Assembly: GCA_963682025.1 (NCBI GenBank)
Contig: OY821519.1
Span: 10,180,668 to 10,244,667 of the forward strand
Length of the DNA: 64,000 bases
From: Cordilura impudica
Lineage: Eukaryota; Arthropoda; Insecta; Diptera; Scathophagidae
Reading direction: 5' to 3'
Every line of letters starts with the position of its first letter. The stretch's first letter is position 1. The notes under the pieces are model-generated. The model made no database searches. It saw only the letters and a program-made list of their open reading frames with translations, and had not been told where the DNA came from. Made by a program: the position numbers and the translations under genes. This document shows, piece after piece, positions 11,654 through 22,925 of this stretch.

Positions 11654-12180
11654 TACTTTGGAAAATTTTTCTGTAATAATAAAGAGATTTTAGAGGTGTT
11701 TATCCTTATTATTATTGATTTTGATAATTTTTTTTTTAATAATAATTCTCGTGCATAATTTTTACCTCTATCGATATATTTTAAAGTTATTACCAATTAG
11801 ATGAAGTATCAAAACATAATTAAGCACTACATTTTTCATTTTACTAACAAATGTCCTACACACAGAAAAAAGATTGATTCAAATTCCGTTACTAGAAGAA
11901 GAAGTTAATCAGATAATAAGCATTTTTACTGTAACTAGTAGATCCCATTACATTGCATTTTTTTCAAGATTTTTTCAATATTTTCTTTCACTCAAACCTC
12001 TATAACTAGAGTTCTAATTAACGTACGCTGTTGACACAAGACTTAGAACACTCAGTGGATCAAGCTCTTTCTTTTTAGCTATTAACTGTTTATATTCGTT
12101 GAGTTTGAGGAAGTTATGCGTGCACAATCAACTTTACATTATGCATAACGTACAGATTTCATTACAATAATTGCATAACA
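11654..12180. other. Non-coding; contains a fragment shared with 18600-18700
   Basis: Two blocks, 11965-11998 (TTTTTTCAATATTTTCTTTC) and 12047-12075 (ACACTCAGTGGATCAAGCTC), recur at 18664-18697 and 18606-18634 but in the opposite order, so a common dispersed repeat has been rearranged. An ACACACAGAAAAAAGATT end at about 11858 resembles the terminus of MITE family C. Confidence 0.5.
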
Positions 12181-12392
12181 CATACCCTGTGTTGAATTGT
12201 GAATTGCCAAAAATTTGAATACCTTTAGGCGGCATACAAGGTAGCTTTTATATCTGTGTGTTCAACAAATATTTATAATGAAATAAACTTAATGAATTAA
12301 ATAGATTAAAAAAAATTGAAATAAATAAATTGAATGATAAAATAAAATTTCCTAGAATTTGTACTCGAATTTCGAGGGCTGGGCTCTGCTAG
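12180..12392 (+). mobile_element. Helitron H5, 3' part
   Basis: Shares the sub-terminal AATTGTGAATTGCCAA block, TTTCCTAGAATTTG, the CTCGAATTTCGAG hairpin, GGGCTGGGCTCTG spacer and CTAG end followed by T. The 5' end is not identifiable. Confidence 0.75.
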
Positions 12393-12479
12393 TATATTTT
12401 AAACCGATTACATATTGTAACAAATTGATAGTAACTATAATAAAAACATACTAGTAATTATCAGGCCAAAAACGAAATA

Positions 12480-13960
12480 AGCTCTATTATGTTTTTTCCT
12501 GTGCGTCGCATAAACAAATGAATAAGGTATATATCCGTTTCAGAACAATTTAAGAATTTTAGCATCGATTTGTTAGAGCATATTTTTGCATATTTGATCG
12601 CAAAAGCATATTTTTGCATATTTTAAGTTCAAGAGCATATTTTAGAATAAATGCATAGTTTTTAGTATATTTTTCTTCTTTTTTTGATATCTGTTCTTTT
12701 TTTGGTTTCTGCTAATAAAATGAACATTTGGCGTTGCCAACTTTTTTTAAGGGTAACTTTCCTTCTTTTGTTTGAAAGGAATATAGAGTGCCATCAAAAT
12801 CTGTAATTTGCTTGAAATTTATTTAAAAAAATACACACAAATTGTATGGAAAATATTCGTAAATACTTAGAAAACTAGTATATGCATATGGATTTCAATA
12901 GATGAAAGTACAGATGCTATAGGTAGAAATGTAGCCAGATGCAGCACCAAATATAGTAAAGGCTGCCAAAGCCGTTGAAGTGTTTTACCCAAAGATAACA
13001 CATGTGACGTGTACTGTCCATGGTCTTCCTAGCCTTTGTGGTTGAATAAGGGATTCGTATGATAACGTCAATAAATTAATTGCCAACGTACAAAAGGTTT
13101 TTTGAAAGCTCCAAGTAGAGTGGACATTGTAAGGAAACTCATCCAGATCTGCCGTTACCGTCTGAATCAATAAAAACTCATTGGGGAAGATGGCTTGGAG
13201 TTGTTAAATATTAGTTGGAAGTGCTTGTTATTCTAAATAATATATACAATATGCTCAAGAAATCTTACGAGATCCTAAAATTAAGTCAGATTTAATTTTT
13301 ATTTCCTCAAGTTATTGATTTATTGTAAATTTAATACAAAAATTACAAAGATGTGGCCTTATACTCCTTCAACAAATGAAAGTGGTAACAGAGATGGTTA
13401 AAAAAGTTAGCCACATACCGGATTGCAACATTAAGTTTATTATTAAAAAAGTTAAAAACATTTTAGATAAAACCAAAGGACTAGAAGTAATAAAAAATGT
13501 TTGCGTAAATGTAAATGAAGTGTTGACTTTTAAATTTACTCCCATTGTACAAAAATATTCTAAGATTCAGTAGACAGCATTTCTTATTTGACAATTTTGG
13601 TGAATACTGAATTGATCTCATATCCTAGTAAATACTGCTAGAATTTAAATGCAAATCAAACACATCTTTAGCGTAAATTTTATAGTGAAAATTAAGCATT
13701 AACTTTGACTAAAAAAATGCATTACATGCATTTAAAAAATATTTTAACTCAATAACGCTCTTTTTAATTAATTCCCTTATTTTTTATTATGTTTTTAATT
13801 TATTTCTTATTTTTAATAAATTCTTGAATTAAAAAAGGCTCGATATTTTTTTTTAACAGCATATTTTTGAAATTTTTAGGGCATATTTTCCGATTTTTAC
13901 AGCATATTTTATGGCCATAAAACACCTCTTTTAGACCATATTTCTGGTTGCCCCGGTAAT
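12480..13960 (+). mobile_element. hAT-like DNA transposon relic
   Basis: Repeated GCATATTTTTG sub-terminal motifs occur at 12577-12650 and again at 13855-13945. Between them are degraded transposase pieces. I could not find clean TIRs or an 8-bp TSD, so the limits are approximate. Confidence 0.5.
12925..13573 (+). pseudogene. hAT-like transposase fragments
   Basis: Plus-strand translation gives [20 protein letters not shown] then [25 protein letters not shown], a THWGRWLGVV motif and, at 13376-13573, VLTFKFTPIVQKYSKIQ. These follow the order of insect hAT-type transposases of the kind with H.TC.AH and RWGTW motifs. Several stops and frameshifts lie between. The family assignment is from remembered motifs; an alignment would settle it. 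Confidence 0.5.
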
Positions 13961-15140
13961 TATGGTTTAGTTGTTTTTTTAACCGATAGGAAAAATAATG
14001 GATTGATAAGGGCAACCCAAAATTTAAATTTATTTGTAATTTTTGATAAAAATAATTAAAAAAAAAAAGAATAATATAGATAACATTATGTAATTTAAAT
14101 GTTTTAAATGAAGAAAATGAAGAAAACAACAATTTGTAAACACGCAAAATGAGACTGGACAAGAACGACTGTCTTAATTTCACAATTTCCGTCTCGTATT
14201 TTGCCGATTCAAATTAGTACATACAACAGCACCAGCATGCATTAAGAATCGCCTTTTCACAAAACACAAGAACAACAAAGCACCAATTCGAAAATACGCA
14301 ATTACCAACCATCCCTCAACATCACTTGCAGCATCAACAAAGACAACCACCAACGTGTTATAACTCATTTATAAAGAGATCACGATGGTCATTGTTGAAA
14401 AAGTTCTTCAAGTTATATAACTGGCCTCGGATAAGAAGTTGCATGGTCAACTAATAAAGCATATTTCACAACTCGGTAGTTTTCATTAACTACCTGTGGA
14501 TAATTCAAATGTATTTTTTCACCACTTAAAATATTTATCACTAACTGATAAGAAAGTGCAGCCAGTAATAATCCGCCTTAAGATTTTAGATATTTGTACT
14601 TCATTTCTTTTTTACTTATAACTGTAAAATAAATAAATAATATTTAAACTTAACTTAAACTATAGTTATAATTACTGTATTTACGTATTTAATAAAAAAC
14701 AATTTTAATTCCATTATGTGAATTAAATTTAACAATTCATACAATCGAATTTGTTCTAAAAATCTGTTGTATTCAAATTCGTACTGTTATTTCGAAATTA
14801 TAATTTCGTTATTACAAAGGAATCATATGATTGTATATGGGATTATCAAAATTCAATTGCCACAATGAATCTGTTTTCTGTGTGTACCTCAAAAAATTTC
14901 TCACAAACTACTGGTCGCAAATAAATATATATATGAGGGGTTTAATGTCAAGTGACTCAACTTTTGAAACCGATGTCTGCTGATCGGGATGAAATTTGCA
15001 CCATGGCTAGTCCCATTGGATAGTAGTTGAGACAGAATTTTTCAACAAGATCGGTCAAGAACTCTCTGAGTTAGGGGAGTCAAAATTTTAAATTTTGCCC
15101 AAACAGGTGTTTTTTCTCATCCATGTAACTTATTATCTAT
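13961..15140. other. Non-coding stretch, ends with a MITE-C-like end and an unassigned repeat
   Basis: Minus-strand ORFs at 13800-14183 and 14180-14368 are shadows of AT-rich sequence. About 14700-14886 ends with TGCCACAATGAATCTGTTTT then CTGTGTGT, as in the MITE-C copies at 25594 and 53871. The 14935-15110 block (GATCGGGATGAAATTTGCAC) looks like part of a dispersed element but I have no second copy in the window. Confidence 0.45.
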
Positions 15141-15145
15141 TGTTC

Positions 15146-15195
15146 TAAGCAAAAATTGTTCCAAATAGCTTAGATAACTATTTCTTCAATCTTTC
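15146..15195. repeat. Left arm of an inverted repeat (partner 18085-18135)
   Basis: AAGCAAAAATTGTTCCAAAT AG then TAGATAACTAT recurs in inverted orientation at 18085-18135 (TATAGTTATCC, ATTTGGAACAAATTTTGCT). The arms surround piggyBac copy 1, suggesting that the piggyBac jumped into an older TIR element. Confidence 0.55.
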
Positions 15196-15259
15196 AAAAA
15201 AAAAAAAAAAAAAAACTAAAAAAAATTTTTTTCCATTTCTTTTTTTTTTTTTTTGCTAA

Positions 15260-15505
15260 ATGGAAGACTCAAGTGTGAAAAAGTTTTCAGCCTCTACTCA
15301 ATGCGATTTCTTTCCAAAACCAAAACAGAAACCAGCAGCGAAATCAACAGCTGAACCTAGTAATGTCAACAAAGGATTGGCAAAAAAAAAGCAGCAAATA
15401 AAGGCGATAAATAAGCTGAATGAAAGACTGGGCATTGAAAAATTTACAAAACTTAAAAACTTCATCAGCTACAATAAATTAAGTATCAAAATAGTTATGA
15501 TATAA
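15260..15505 (+). CDS. Unrecognised Lys-rich 81-aa ORF
   Basis: Begins with ATG and runs MEDSSVKKFSASTQCDFFPK, then a Lys/Gln-rich stretch (LAKKKQQIKAINKLNERLG). It sits between the inverted-repeat arm and piggyBac copy 1 and may be a remnant of the element that carries the arms. I recognise no domain. It could also be chance. Confidence 0.2.
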   Translation: MEDSSVKKFSASTQCDFFPKPKQKPAAKSTAEPSNVNKGLAKKKQQIKAINKLNERLGIEKFTKLKNFISYNKLSIKIVMI

Positions 15506-15848
15506 ATGGATCTAATGTGATTAAGATTAAATTTTAATAAATTTTTTATATTTTTATTTATGTTATTATTATTATATATTAATTTAATTATTATTACAAA
15601 TAAATAAAAAATAATATTTTTTCCTGAGGTTAATATATTATATTAGGTATGTTACATACCGCCGGAGAGGGTCATTGGTCTAGTTTCTCAGTATACGTTT
15701 TATTTGTATGGTTTTAGAAACACTTACACACAAATAGGAAAAAATTCAAAATAGTCCATACGCTAAAAATGGAAAAACCGTTGTCTTCAGTTACAAAACA
15801 TTTATTTTGATAGATATCCCACTCACTAAGCGACCTAAAAGCTCTGAA

Positions 15849-17987
15849 CCCTCATCCTGTATTTTGGGCAAATTTTGCCCAAACGCCTGTTTAACCTTAA
15901 ATATCTCGGGTGTTTAATTTTAATTTTATAATTTTTAATTTTAATTTTAATTTTATAATAAAACTTTTTGACAATTATTCTTTTACATATATTTAGCAAT
16001 ATAATAAAAATTTAGTTTGTAGTTCCAATGGGGAAGACTCTACAAAAATAGTAGCGAATCCTGCGTTTTGGGTAAATTTTGCCCAATGTATTTTTAATTG
16101 ATTTAAATCTGATTTTTTACCAATTATATTCAATATTTACAATTACTTATCTCTAAAAACGTAAGATGTACGATGCCGATACACTTATACACCGTGCAAC
16201 GAGTAACAGTCGATCGCTTAGTCTAGTAGGATTTGCTTTCAAATAATTATTTTGCTTTGGTTTTTGTATATTTGCGAATTTGTCTCACTTGTTTTGTGAC
16301 GCTTGGAAATACAGTTAATAGAGAAACTGTAAATATTTTCTTTTTGGGTAGCTCAAATGTCAAAAATGGTAAGTAAGTTAATGTATACTAAATAATATTT
16401 ACTACAAAAAAAAGTTCTATTAGTCGAGAGGAGAGTGAGTCCGAGGATGAAAATGAAAGCAATGCAATGGACGATCCAAGTCCCGATGAAGAATTTCAAA
16501 TTTTTTCAGGAGATAAAAACGTATGCGTTGGAAAAAGCATTTGCTCTAATCAGGAGAAGTTGGTGGATCAAGAAGAGTCATTTTCGGGTCTCATTTCGAA
16601 AGGCGGTACGAAAAATCCAACCGGTGGGTAGGAAAAGTGCAGACAATATTATATCTTTTGGTCCAAACCCAACTCCTTATGCGGTAAATCGTGTAACTGA
16701 CATAGGGTCCTTATTCGAATAAGGCTTTATATAATGACTATTCTAAATATTTTGATCTAAATGGAAGAAGTGTATGTGTCAAAATATTTTTTTATATTTC
16801 ATCAGGAACTAAAGTATTGGGAGAAGTTTGGAAGGAAATAAATCATATATCACTAAAAGTTTATTTTTGAATGTTGCTATTAGCGGGCGTATATCGCTCA
16901 TGTAGTGAAGCGTTATAGTGTTTATGGGACGATGTGAAGACGACCCATTTTCAAAGCAACTATGTCTTTGCGAAGATTCCCAATTCGGTCCAATAATATG
17001 CATCTAATGTACAATCCTAAACATGTATAACATGTAACATTTTCGCACAAAATGTCAATTCAAACAATATATTCTTTTCGAACCCATAGAGTATGATATA
17101 CAAATTTAGGCATTATGCGACTCTGCTTCCAACTATGCCTGGTCACTTCAAGTATATACAGGAAAAGACCGTAATTGTGCAACCGAGAATAATCATGTAA
17201 TACACGTCGTATTGGAGCTAGCACCAGGACTCAAAGGCAGAAATTTAACTTGAAAACATTTTTTCACGTCATATGATCTTGCTGCTGAACTTTTAGAAAG
17301 AAAAATTACTTTAGTTGGTACAGTTCACAAGAACAAAGCTTTTTTACCTCCACATATGTTGGATATGAAAATGAAACCTGTATCTTATAGGGAATTCGTT
17401 TTCGAACCTAAAAATTGAACAGCACTAGTAGTCAATATACCAAAAAGGTATCGCTGTGTCTATCTATTAAGTACATTGCATCACGTTTCAAAAATTAAAG
17501 ATACCCAGATGAAGAAACCCGAAATTATAGAATACTATAATCATACAAAGGGTGGAGTGGATACAGTAGACCAATCTGTAGCAAAATACGCGTGTAATAG
17601 AAAGACAACATATCGCCCGCAGCTCTTTTTGACAATATGCTTGACATATCTGCATTTTATGCTTTTGTGATTTCGACTTCGACAAATCCCGAATGGAATA
17701 AAAGTAAATATTTTCGCCGCAGGCTTTTTCTCGAGCAACTGGGTTTTGACCTTTTGTATGATGAGATGCAATAGCGCACATCTCAGCCATATAGTTCTGG
17801 ACCAAAACAGTACTAGATATAATACGAAATGTAAAGTATGTAATTAATTTGTGCGCAATCCATATTCAAATATAGAAATAACGTGTTTTAACCGTAAGAA
17901 AATTTAAAAAATAAAAAAATAAAAAGTATTGGGTAAAATTTGCCCAAAATACATAATTCGTTATTTTATTTTCTTACAGGATGAGGG
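15849..17987 (+). mobile_element. piggyBac-like element, copy 1 (2.14 kb)
   Basis: TIRs: left CCCTCATCCTGTATTTTGGG from 15849, right (reverse strand from 17987) CCCTCATCCTGTA. The right flank is TTAA (17988-17991), the piggyBac target; the left flank reads TGAA, a mutated TTAA. A sub-terminal GGGCAAATTTTGCCC palindrome occurs near both ends and again near 16065-16085. It encodes a broken piggyBac transposase. Confidence 0.85.
16430..17672 (+). pseudogene. piggyBac transposase relic (copy 1)
   Basis: An acidic start (ESESEDENESNAMDDPSPDE) is usual for piggyBac N-termini. The DDE core is mostly missing or scrambled between 16700 and 17100; 17100-17670 gives YAWSLQVYTGKD, HVVLELAPGLKGRNLT, SYDLAAELLERKITLVGTVH, NKAFLPPHM, then KKPEIIEYYNHTKGGVDTVD followed by Q, the conserved C-terminal piggyBac motif with the last catalytic Asp. 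Stops and frameshifts make it inactive. The insert-like 16720-17060 region has no recognisable coding. Confidence 0.85.
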
Positions 17988-18084
17988 TTAAATGGAAAAA
18001 CCTAAGCTATCTTTTGAGCAAAGAAAAAAAGGCTTTTTTTGAGAAAAAATATAAAAAGTTTTTGATTTAGAACCTTTTTTTATT

Positions 18085-18135
18085 TTTTGAAATATTGAAG
18101 ATATAGTTATCCAAACTATTTGGAACAAATTTTGC
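18085..18135. repeat. Right arm of the inverted repeat (partner 15146-15195)
   Basis: Reverse complement of the left arm over about 45 bases. It is cut at 18139 by the TTAA insertion of piggyBac copy 2. Confidence 0.55.
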
Positions 18136-18422
18136 TAATTAACCCTTTGACGACGAAGAATTTTCCGGTAGAAATTTTGAAAATTTTTTTGCGGATTCGT
18201 TCTCAGAAACACAACATTTCAAGACTAAAATGTTGTCAAAATTTAAAAATTGTTACTCCTTCTACGAGAAAAACCATGGGACATATGTGTCCCATTCGTC
18301 GTCAAATGTAAATATTTGGGATTAACTATTATATGGCATCTTATATATTAAAAGAATTTATGACAACTAAAGTAAGTCGGTCTGCCCGTTCCATCCGGCC
18401 GATTTCCTTCATTTTTTTTTAA

Positions 18423-18701
18423 ATGAAAGGTATTTAGACACAGATATGTCATCAAGCAATGGAATTTACTCAACTCCCATCTTACTCAAGTTATACTCAA
18501 ACGCATTTCTTCCCTGTATATTTCTTATGGGACACATTCACTCAAGCAATTCGAATTCTCATAGCTCCTCCTATAATGAATGTATCTTTATCGTTTCACT
18601 CTCAGAACACTCAGTGGATCAAGCTCTTTCTTTTGAGTTATTAACTGCTTTCCATTCAATTTTTTCAAGATTTTTTCAATATTTTCCTTCACTCAAACAT
18701 A
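18423..18701. repeat. Sequence shared with 11960-12110, inside piggyBac copy 2
   Basis: Contains ACACTCAGTGGATCAAGCTC (18608) and the ATTTTTTCAATATTTTC block (18669), both also present near 12050 and 11968. An ORF over it (18446-18709) is Ser-rich and not piggyBac-like, so this is probably an insertion that replaced the piggyBac N-terminus. Confidence 0.45.
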
Positions 18702-19202
18702 GCACATAATTCACCAAACGAAACTTAATTGTGAGCAGAAAGGTATAATATTTTCTATTAGTAAAGAAGAGTTGAAAGCATTTTTTGGAATTATAGCAAT
18801 GAGTATCCACAGATTGCCAGAAATAAGATTGTACTGGATGGAAATATATTCAGTACCGTTTATTTCCAAAGTTATGGCTAAGGACCGTTTGGAAAAAATT
18901 ATTTCCAGCATACATTTTGTCAATAATGCTGAACAGCCAGGCCGTGACGACCCATCATACGATCAAGCCTTTAAAATTAGGCCAGTAATAAATCATTTCA
19001 ACTCAGCATTTGGAAAAAATTTAAGCCAAGGAAAATGCCAGTCTATAGACGAGCATATGGTAAAATTTAAGGGCCGCAATATAATGAAACAATATATGAA
19101 AGACAAACCCATAAACTGGGGGGTTTAAATTGTGGTGTCGTTCTGATGGTTACCTATATAAAATTGATATACATACAGGCAAAAAGGAACAGAGAGAGGT
19201 TG

Positions 19203-19241
19203 CACAGTGTCGTGATTTCATATAACGAGTGGCCATAAATA
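19203..19241 (+). other. Transib terminus with RSS-like 23-nt spacing
   Basis: Heptamer CACAGTG (19203-19209), then exactly 23 nt, then CCATAAATA (19233-19241). The heptamer is identical to the consensus heptamer of vertebrate V(D)J recombination signals. Confidence 0.75.
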
Positions 19242-19762
19242 GAAGGAGCGGTTGTAAAGAGTTGAAATTTGGCACACATATTTTATTTGATAAAAGAAAA
19301 AAAATATTAAAATTTCAAAAACTTTGGAGCAAGGATTCGTGTCCTTCCCATATATCCTGAAATTAAAAAACGTCATAAAAGATGGAAAAGAAGTCCGACC
19401 TTTATGAAATTTTGTATAGTCATTTAGTTTGATACCCTAAATGATTTGATAAAATTTTATCCAAATCGGAGCAAGGACACGCCTTCTCAAAAATGTCCTT
19501 TTTCAAAAAATTAAAAAAAAAGTGAACAAAAAATTAAATTTTTAAATTAATTTGATACACGAAACACTTGTAACAAGAATAATGTGTGTGTCAAATTTTA
19601 TCCAATTTTAATAATTTTTAACAATTTTGTATGGAAAGTAAAGTAAATGTTACTTAATGTTTACACTTGTTTTATTATTTAAATAAATTAAAAAAAATAA
19701 TGTTTTGAACAATTTTTATTTATTAAATACAATAAAAAAGAAAATGTTAGAATTTGTTTACT

Positions 19763-21764
19763 CTATTCATCCGAATCACTTTCTTCAAGCTGGTTTATTA
19801 AATTTTCTTGATTATCCGCATAAATATTATTTTCCTCAATAATGAAATCATTTATTTCTTCACAACTCCTTTTACTTATTTTATCTTCTTTTATATGTAT
19901 AGATAACTTTGGTTCAGACTGCAAAACCATTCTTTCTATTAGGTCTTTATTAGTATTTGTACGACTATTTTTTCGAGTATGGTTTAAACGAGTTTTTCTA
20001 AAAACTTTATGAGTGGCTTCTATAGCTTCCTCAGATAACATACCTACTGGAATCTTGGAGTTTTTTATAAATTCTGCTCCATGAACTAGTATTTTTGTGA
20101 AACAGTAACAGGCATACAATACCAAGAATATTTTTGAACATATAAATTCCATGTTTCTCTAAGCAGCTGTTGAAAATTTATAATATTTATTGTTTTACTG
20201 CTTGAAATAGTTTTTAAAATCAAAGAAAAATTTTTAATTAGTGATGGGTCAACCTGCGTTATGCTAGATGAGACATCAATGTTGCTGAAAAACCGTCTCG
20301 CAGTATTCCCATCATTTGTTGTACCAAAACCGGTTTTAACTTTATCTACATTTAATCCAAGCTCCTTTTTAAAATCTTCCTGAATTTTAGATTTTCTTTG
20401 ATTTAAAATTTGCTTATCATCATTTTTTGAAACCCTCCAAATTTTTAGAGGCAACCTGTAAGCTATGTGTAATATACACTCAAAGAATTTTATCCATGCA
20501 TGTAATGTTGATAATCCGTGTTTATGTAATTCTTCTCTTTTTTTAAGGTCCCTCTCAAATACTTGAATTAAATTCATTTCAGTGGGTTTTGCACCGCAAA
20601 CAAAACAAGAAGAACTGCTTTTGTTATCAGCTAACACATTAAGAGCAGCTCCATCTACCATTGTTAATCTCATGTCAAAATGAACGGTAAGGTTTTTTTA
20701 TCAGAAACATAATCAAATGTTTAGTTTTAACCAAATCCGAATTTTCTTTTTCCATATAATAGCATATTGGACGACAATACCTTATTGAGGAATGTTTTAA
20801 ATTATTCCATAAACTGTTTTCTGTAGCCCAGTCTAAAAATCTTAATGGAACAAATGAAGCAACAAATAAATATTCATCGCGCGAATTTGGATCATTAAAC
20901 TTTTGTTTGTAATTGCTATGGCCTGAACTACCATCAAATCCCCATTTAATTTCCAAAACTACATCATTTTGGGTTTCAAAATCATTTAAATCTAATAAAC
21001 TTTTGGCTGTCATATTTAAAATATTTTGTAATGGTATTTTTACTGACGTTTCTGATATTGATATATTTTCCGGAATATATTTTTTCTTTGCTTTTTGTAG
21101 ACTATAATATGATGGAAAACAGTTCTTGTGCACATCATTTACAACCGTTCGCATATTTTCATATTGTCTATAAGATAGATCATTATCTATTAATAATGCT
21201 AAAGCCTTTTCTACGGAAATAGAAGTTTCTGGAGTTGGGCTAGATACTCTTTGAACAGCTCTTCGTAATTGCTCAGGGCATGTAGACCTCACAAGATCAT
21301 CTACCTTTCTTCTTTTGGTTCGTTCAGAACTTTCATTAAAGCCTACTCTTGGTCTTCCTTTACGACTTGTACTTGGTCCCTTAATAAATAAAAAAAAATG
21401 TTATTTATTATATTATAAAAAATAAATATTCACATAATGATATTACAATGTATATATCTTCTTCTTCTTCCACTTCTTCTTCTTCTTCTACTTCTTCCAC
21501 TTCTTCATCAACTTCTTCCACATCAAAAAATGAATTTAGCCAGAAAAAGTTTTTGTTTTCAAACACAGATTTCTTTCTGTAGCATTTTTCCCAACTTTTT
21601 TTTATTCTAGCTAGAATTGATTTAAGTCTTACAATACTTTTTTGTTGCAATTGTGTCTTAAATTTATATTCTAAATGATTTTTAATTTCCGTAAGGGCTA
21701 GGGAGTGTGTTGTATGTTTGTGCCAAATATAGAAAAATTGCCTAATTTGCACTTGCCTTGACAC
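19763..21764 (-). pseudogene. Transib transposase (RAG1-related), frameshifted
   Basis: The minus strand carries four frames in order. 21764-21408: N-terminal region with LKSILARIKKSWEKCYRKK and a Glu-rich run from a (TTC)n tract. After a likely intron of about 70 bp (acceptor TTTATTTATTAAG near 21380): GRPRVGFNES and RTKRRK; 21292-20675: IKWGFDGSSGHSNYKQKF (first catalytic Asp), SFVPLRFLDW, YCRPICYY; 20673-20086: LTMVDGAALN (second Asp), SSCFVCGAKPTEMN (zinc Cys pair), LSTLHAWIKFFECILHIAYR, TTNDGNTARRFFS; 20152-19763: SEEAIEATHKVF (catalytic Glu) and an acidic tail. Frameshifts near 20675 and 20120, the latter by the HK..VHG zinc-His motif, make it inactive. Confidence 0.92.
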
Positions 21765-22260
21765 TGAAAAAGTGAAAAAAATTGACTATTCTACCAAGCT
21801 CTGCAAAAGAGACCCATTTTTTTTTAATGCACATACTTGTATCAATATTATATTAAAGTATCAAAAATAAACTCGAATAAACTTTTTTTTAGGCCTTCTA
21901 TAAACTTGTAAGTTGTAAACAATTAAAAAAATTTATTTCTGTTTACATTCAGAATAACGGTACAAAACACATGATGAATTAAATGTAAAAAAAATATTTT
22001 AGTAATGTCATACTTTAATATTTATAAACAATTTAACTGCATTATCGACAATTTACGTTAAATTAACCCATTTGTATATATGCTATTTTTCACGTTTCTT
22101 GTGTGCATATTGCATACTTACCAAAAACTTTCAACTTTGATTGGCTATAACTTTGTCAAAAATATTTTTTTTTCAAAAATTCTTTTTGATTATTGTAATT
22201 TGAAATATGGTTTATCAAACTGTTTCAACAGATTTTTAAAATTCCAAAAGTCGTTTTTTT

Positions 22261-22289
22261 TTATTTTTGGCCGCTGACACCACACAGTG
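22261..22289 (-). other. Transib terminus with RSS-like 12-nt spacing
   Basis: Read on the minus strand from 22289: CACTGTG, then exactly 12 nt (TGGTGTCAGCGG), then CCAAAAATA (22270-22262). The partner end has the same nine-base block at 23 nt. Confidence 0.75.
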
Positions 22290-22925
22290 GGTTGCCATTG
22301 GCGAATCCGTTATTATAGATATGGCAGCAGGTCTGGAAAATATGGGAATAGAACTATATTTCGATAACTTTTTCAATAGTCCAATATGTTATGTGTGTTA
22401 CTGAATTGGTTGTTTTTTCTTTGTTTTTTAATTATGCAATATTAAATAAATATAAAAAAAAAAAATCAAGAAAGTCTCCTTTATTTTCTGTATGTATAGT
22501 TGACCTTTGAGTAGTTAATTAATTTATTCTTTATTTTTACCTTTGACGACGAATGGAACACATATGTCCCATAATATTTTCAGCCCCCCCCCCGTGAAAA
22601 GTATAGAACTAATTTAAAATTCGTTCATCAATAAATTTATATAAAGCATTGGTACATCTAATACTAAAAGTTAATCCAACAGTATCTTTTAGAACCCGAG
22701 ATATTAGGAAACTAAAATTGCTGAAATAAAAATACAAATTTCTGACTTTGAGATGCCCTTAACCCCAGTTGAAACAATAAACCCTTAAATTTAACATGAA
22801 ACCCAGATAAGGCATTTGTTTTTTATCGAACAACACCTATTTAGTCCAAATCAATTGAAAAATGTACCTGTAATGACGAAAAACCAAATGGGACATATGT
22901 GTCCCATTCGTCGTCAAAGGGTTAA

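Larger units (their letters stand above)
19203..22289 (-). mobile_element. Transib element, decayed copy (3087 bp) with CACAGTG ends
   Basis: Left end CACAGTGTCGTG, right end (reverse strand) CACTGTGTGGTG. Perfect 5-bp target duplication GGTTG at 19198-19202 and 22290-22294; Transib elements make 5-bp TSDs and have CACWRTG-type ends. The minus strand encodes a frameshifted Transib/RAG1-like transposase. It is nested in piggyBac copy 2 and is therefore younger than it. Confidence 0.93.
18702..22405 (+). pseudogene. piggyBac transposase, split by Transib insertion
   Basis: Part one (about 18702-19195): QTKLNCEQKGIIFSISKEEL then KAFFGIIAM, RLPEIRLYWM, RLEKIISSIHFVN, GKCQSIDEHMVKFKGRN (first catalytic Asp), KDKPINWG, a frameshift, and KLWCRSDGYLYKIDIYTG. 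Part two resumes after the Transib at 22295 with IGESVIIDMAAGLENMGIEL and YFDNFFNS, the motif with the second Asp, then a stop at about 22403. The reading frame across the junction is continuous if the Transib and one GGTTG duplicate are left out. The N- and C-termini are missing. Confidence 0.88.
18143..22921 (+). mobile_element. piggyBac-like element, copy 2, interrupted by a Transib
   Basis: TIRs: CCCTTTGACGACGAA at 18143 and its reverse complement TTCGTCGTCAAAGGG ending at 22921. TTAA flanks both sides (18139-18142 and 22922-22925). The GGGACATATGTGTCCCATTC sub-terminal palindrome lies inside both ends (about 18278-18297 and 22889-22908), and a further copy occurs near 22555. The Transib at 19203-22289 splits its transposase. 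Removing that insert leaves about 1.7 kb. Confidence 0.88.

Noticed and set aside
21460..21510. Poly-Glu coding TTC run as a distinct microsatellite gene feature
   Set aside because: It is an expanded repeat in the N-terminal part of the broken Transib ORF.
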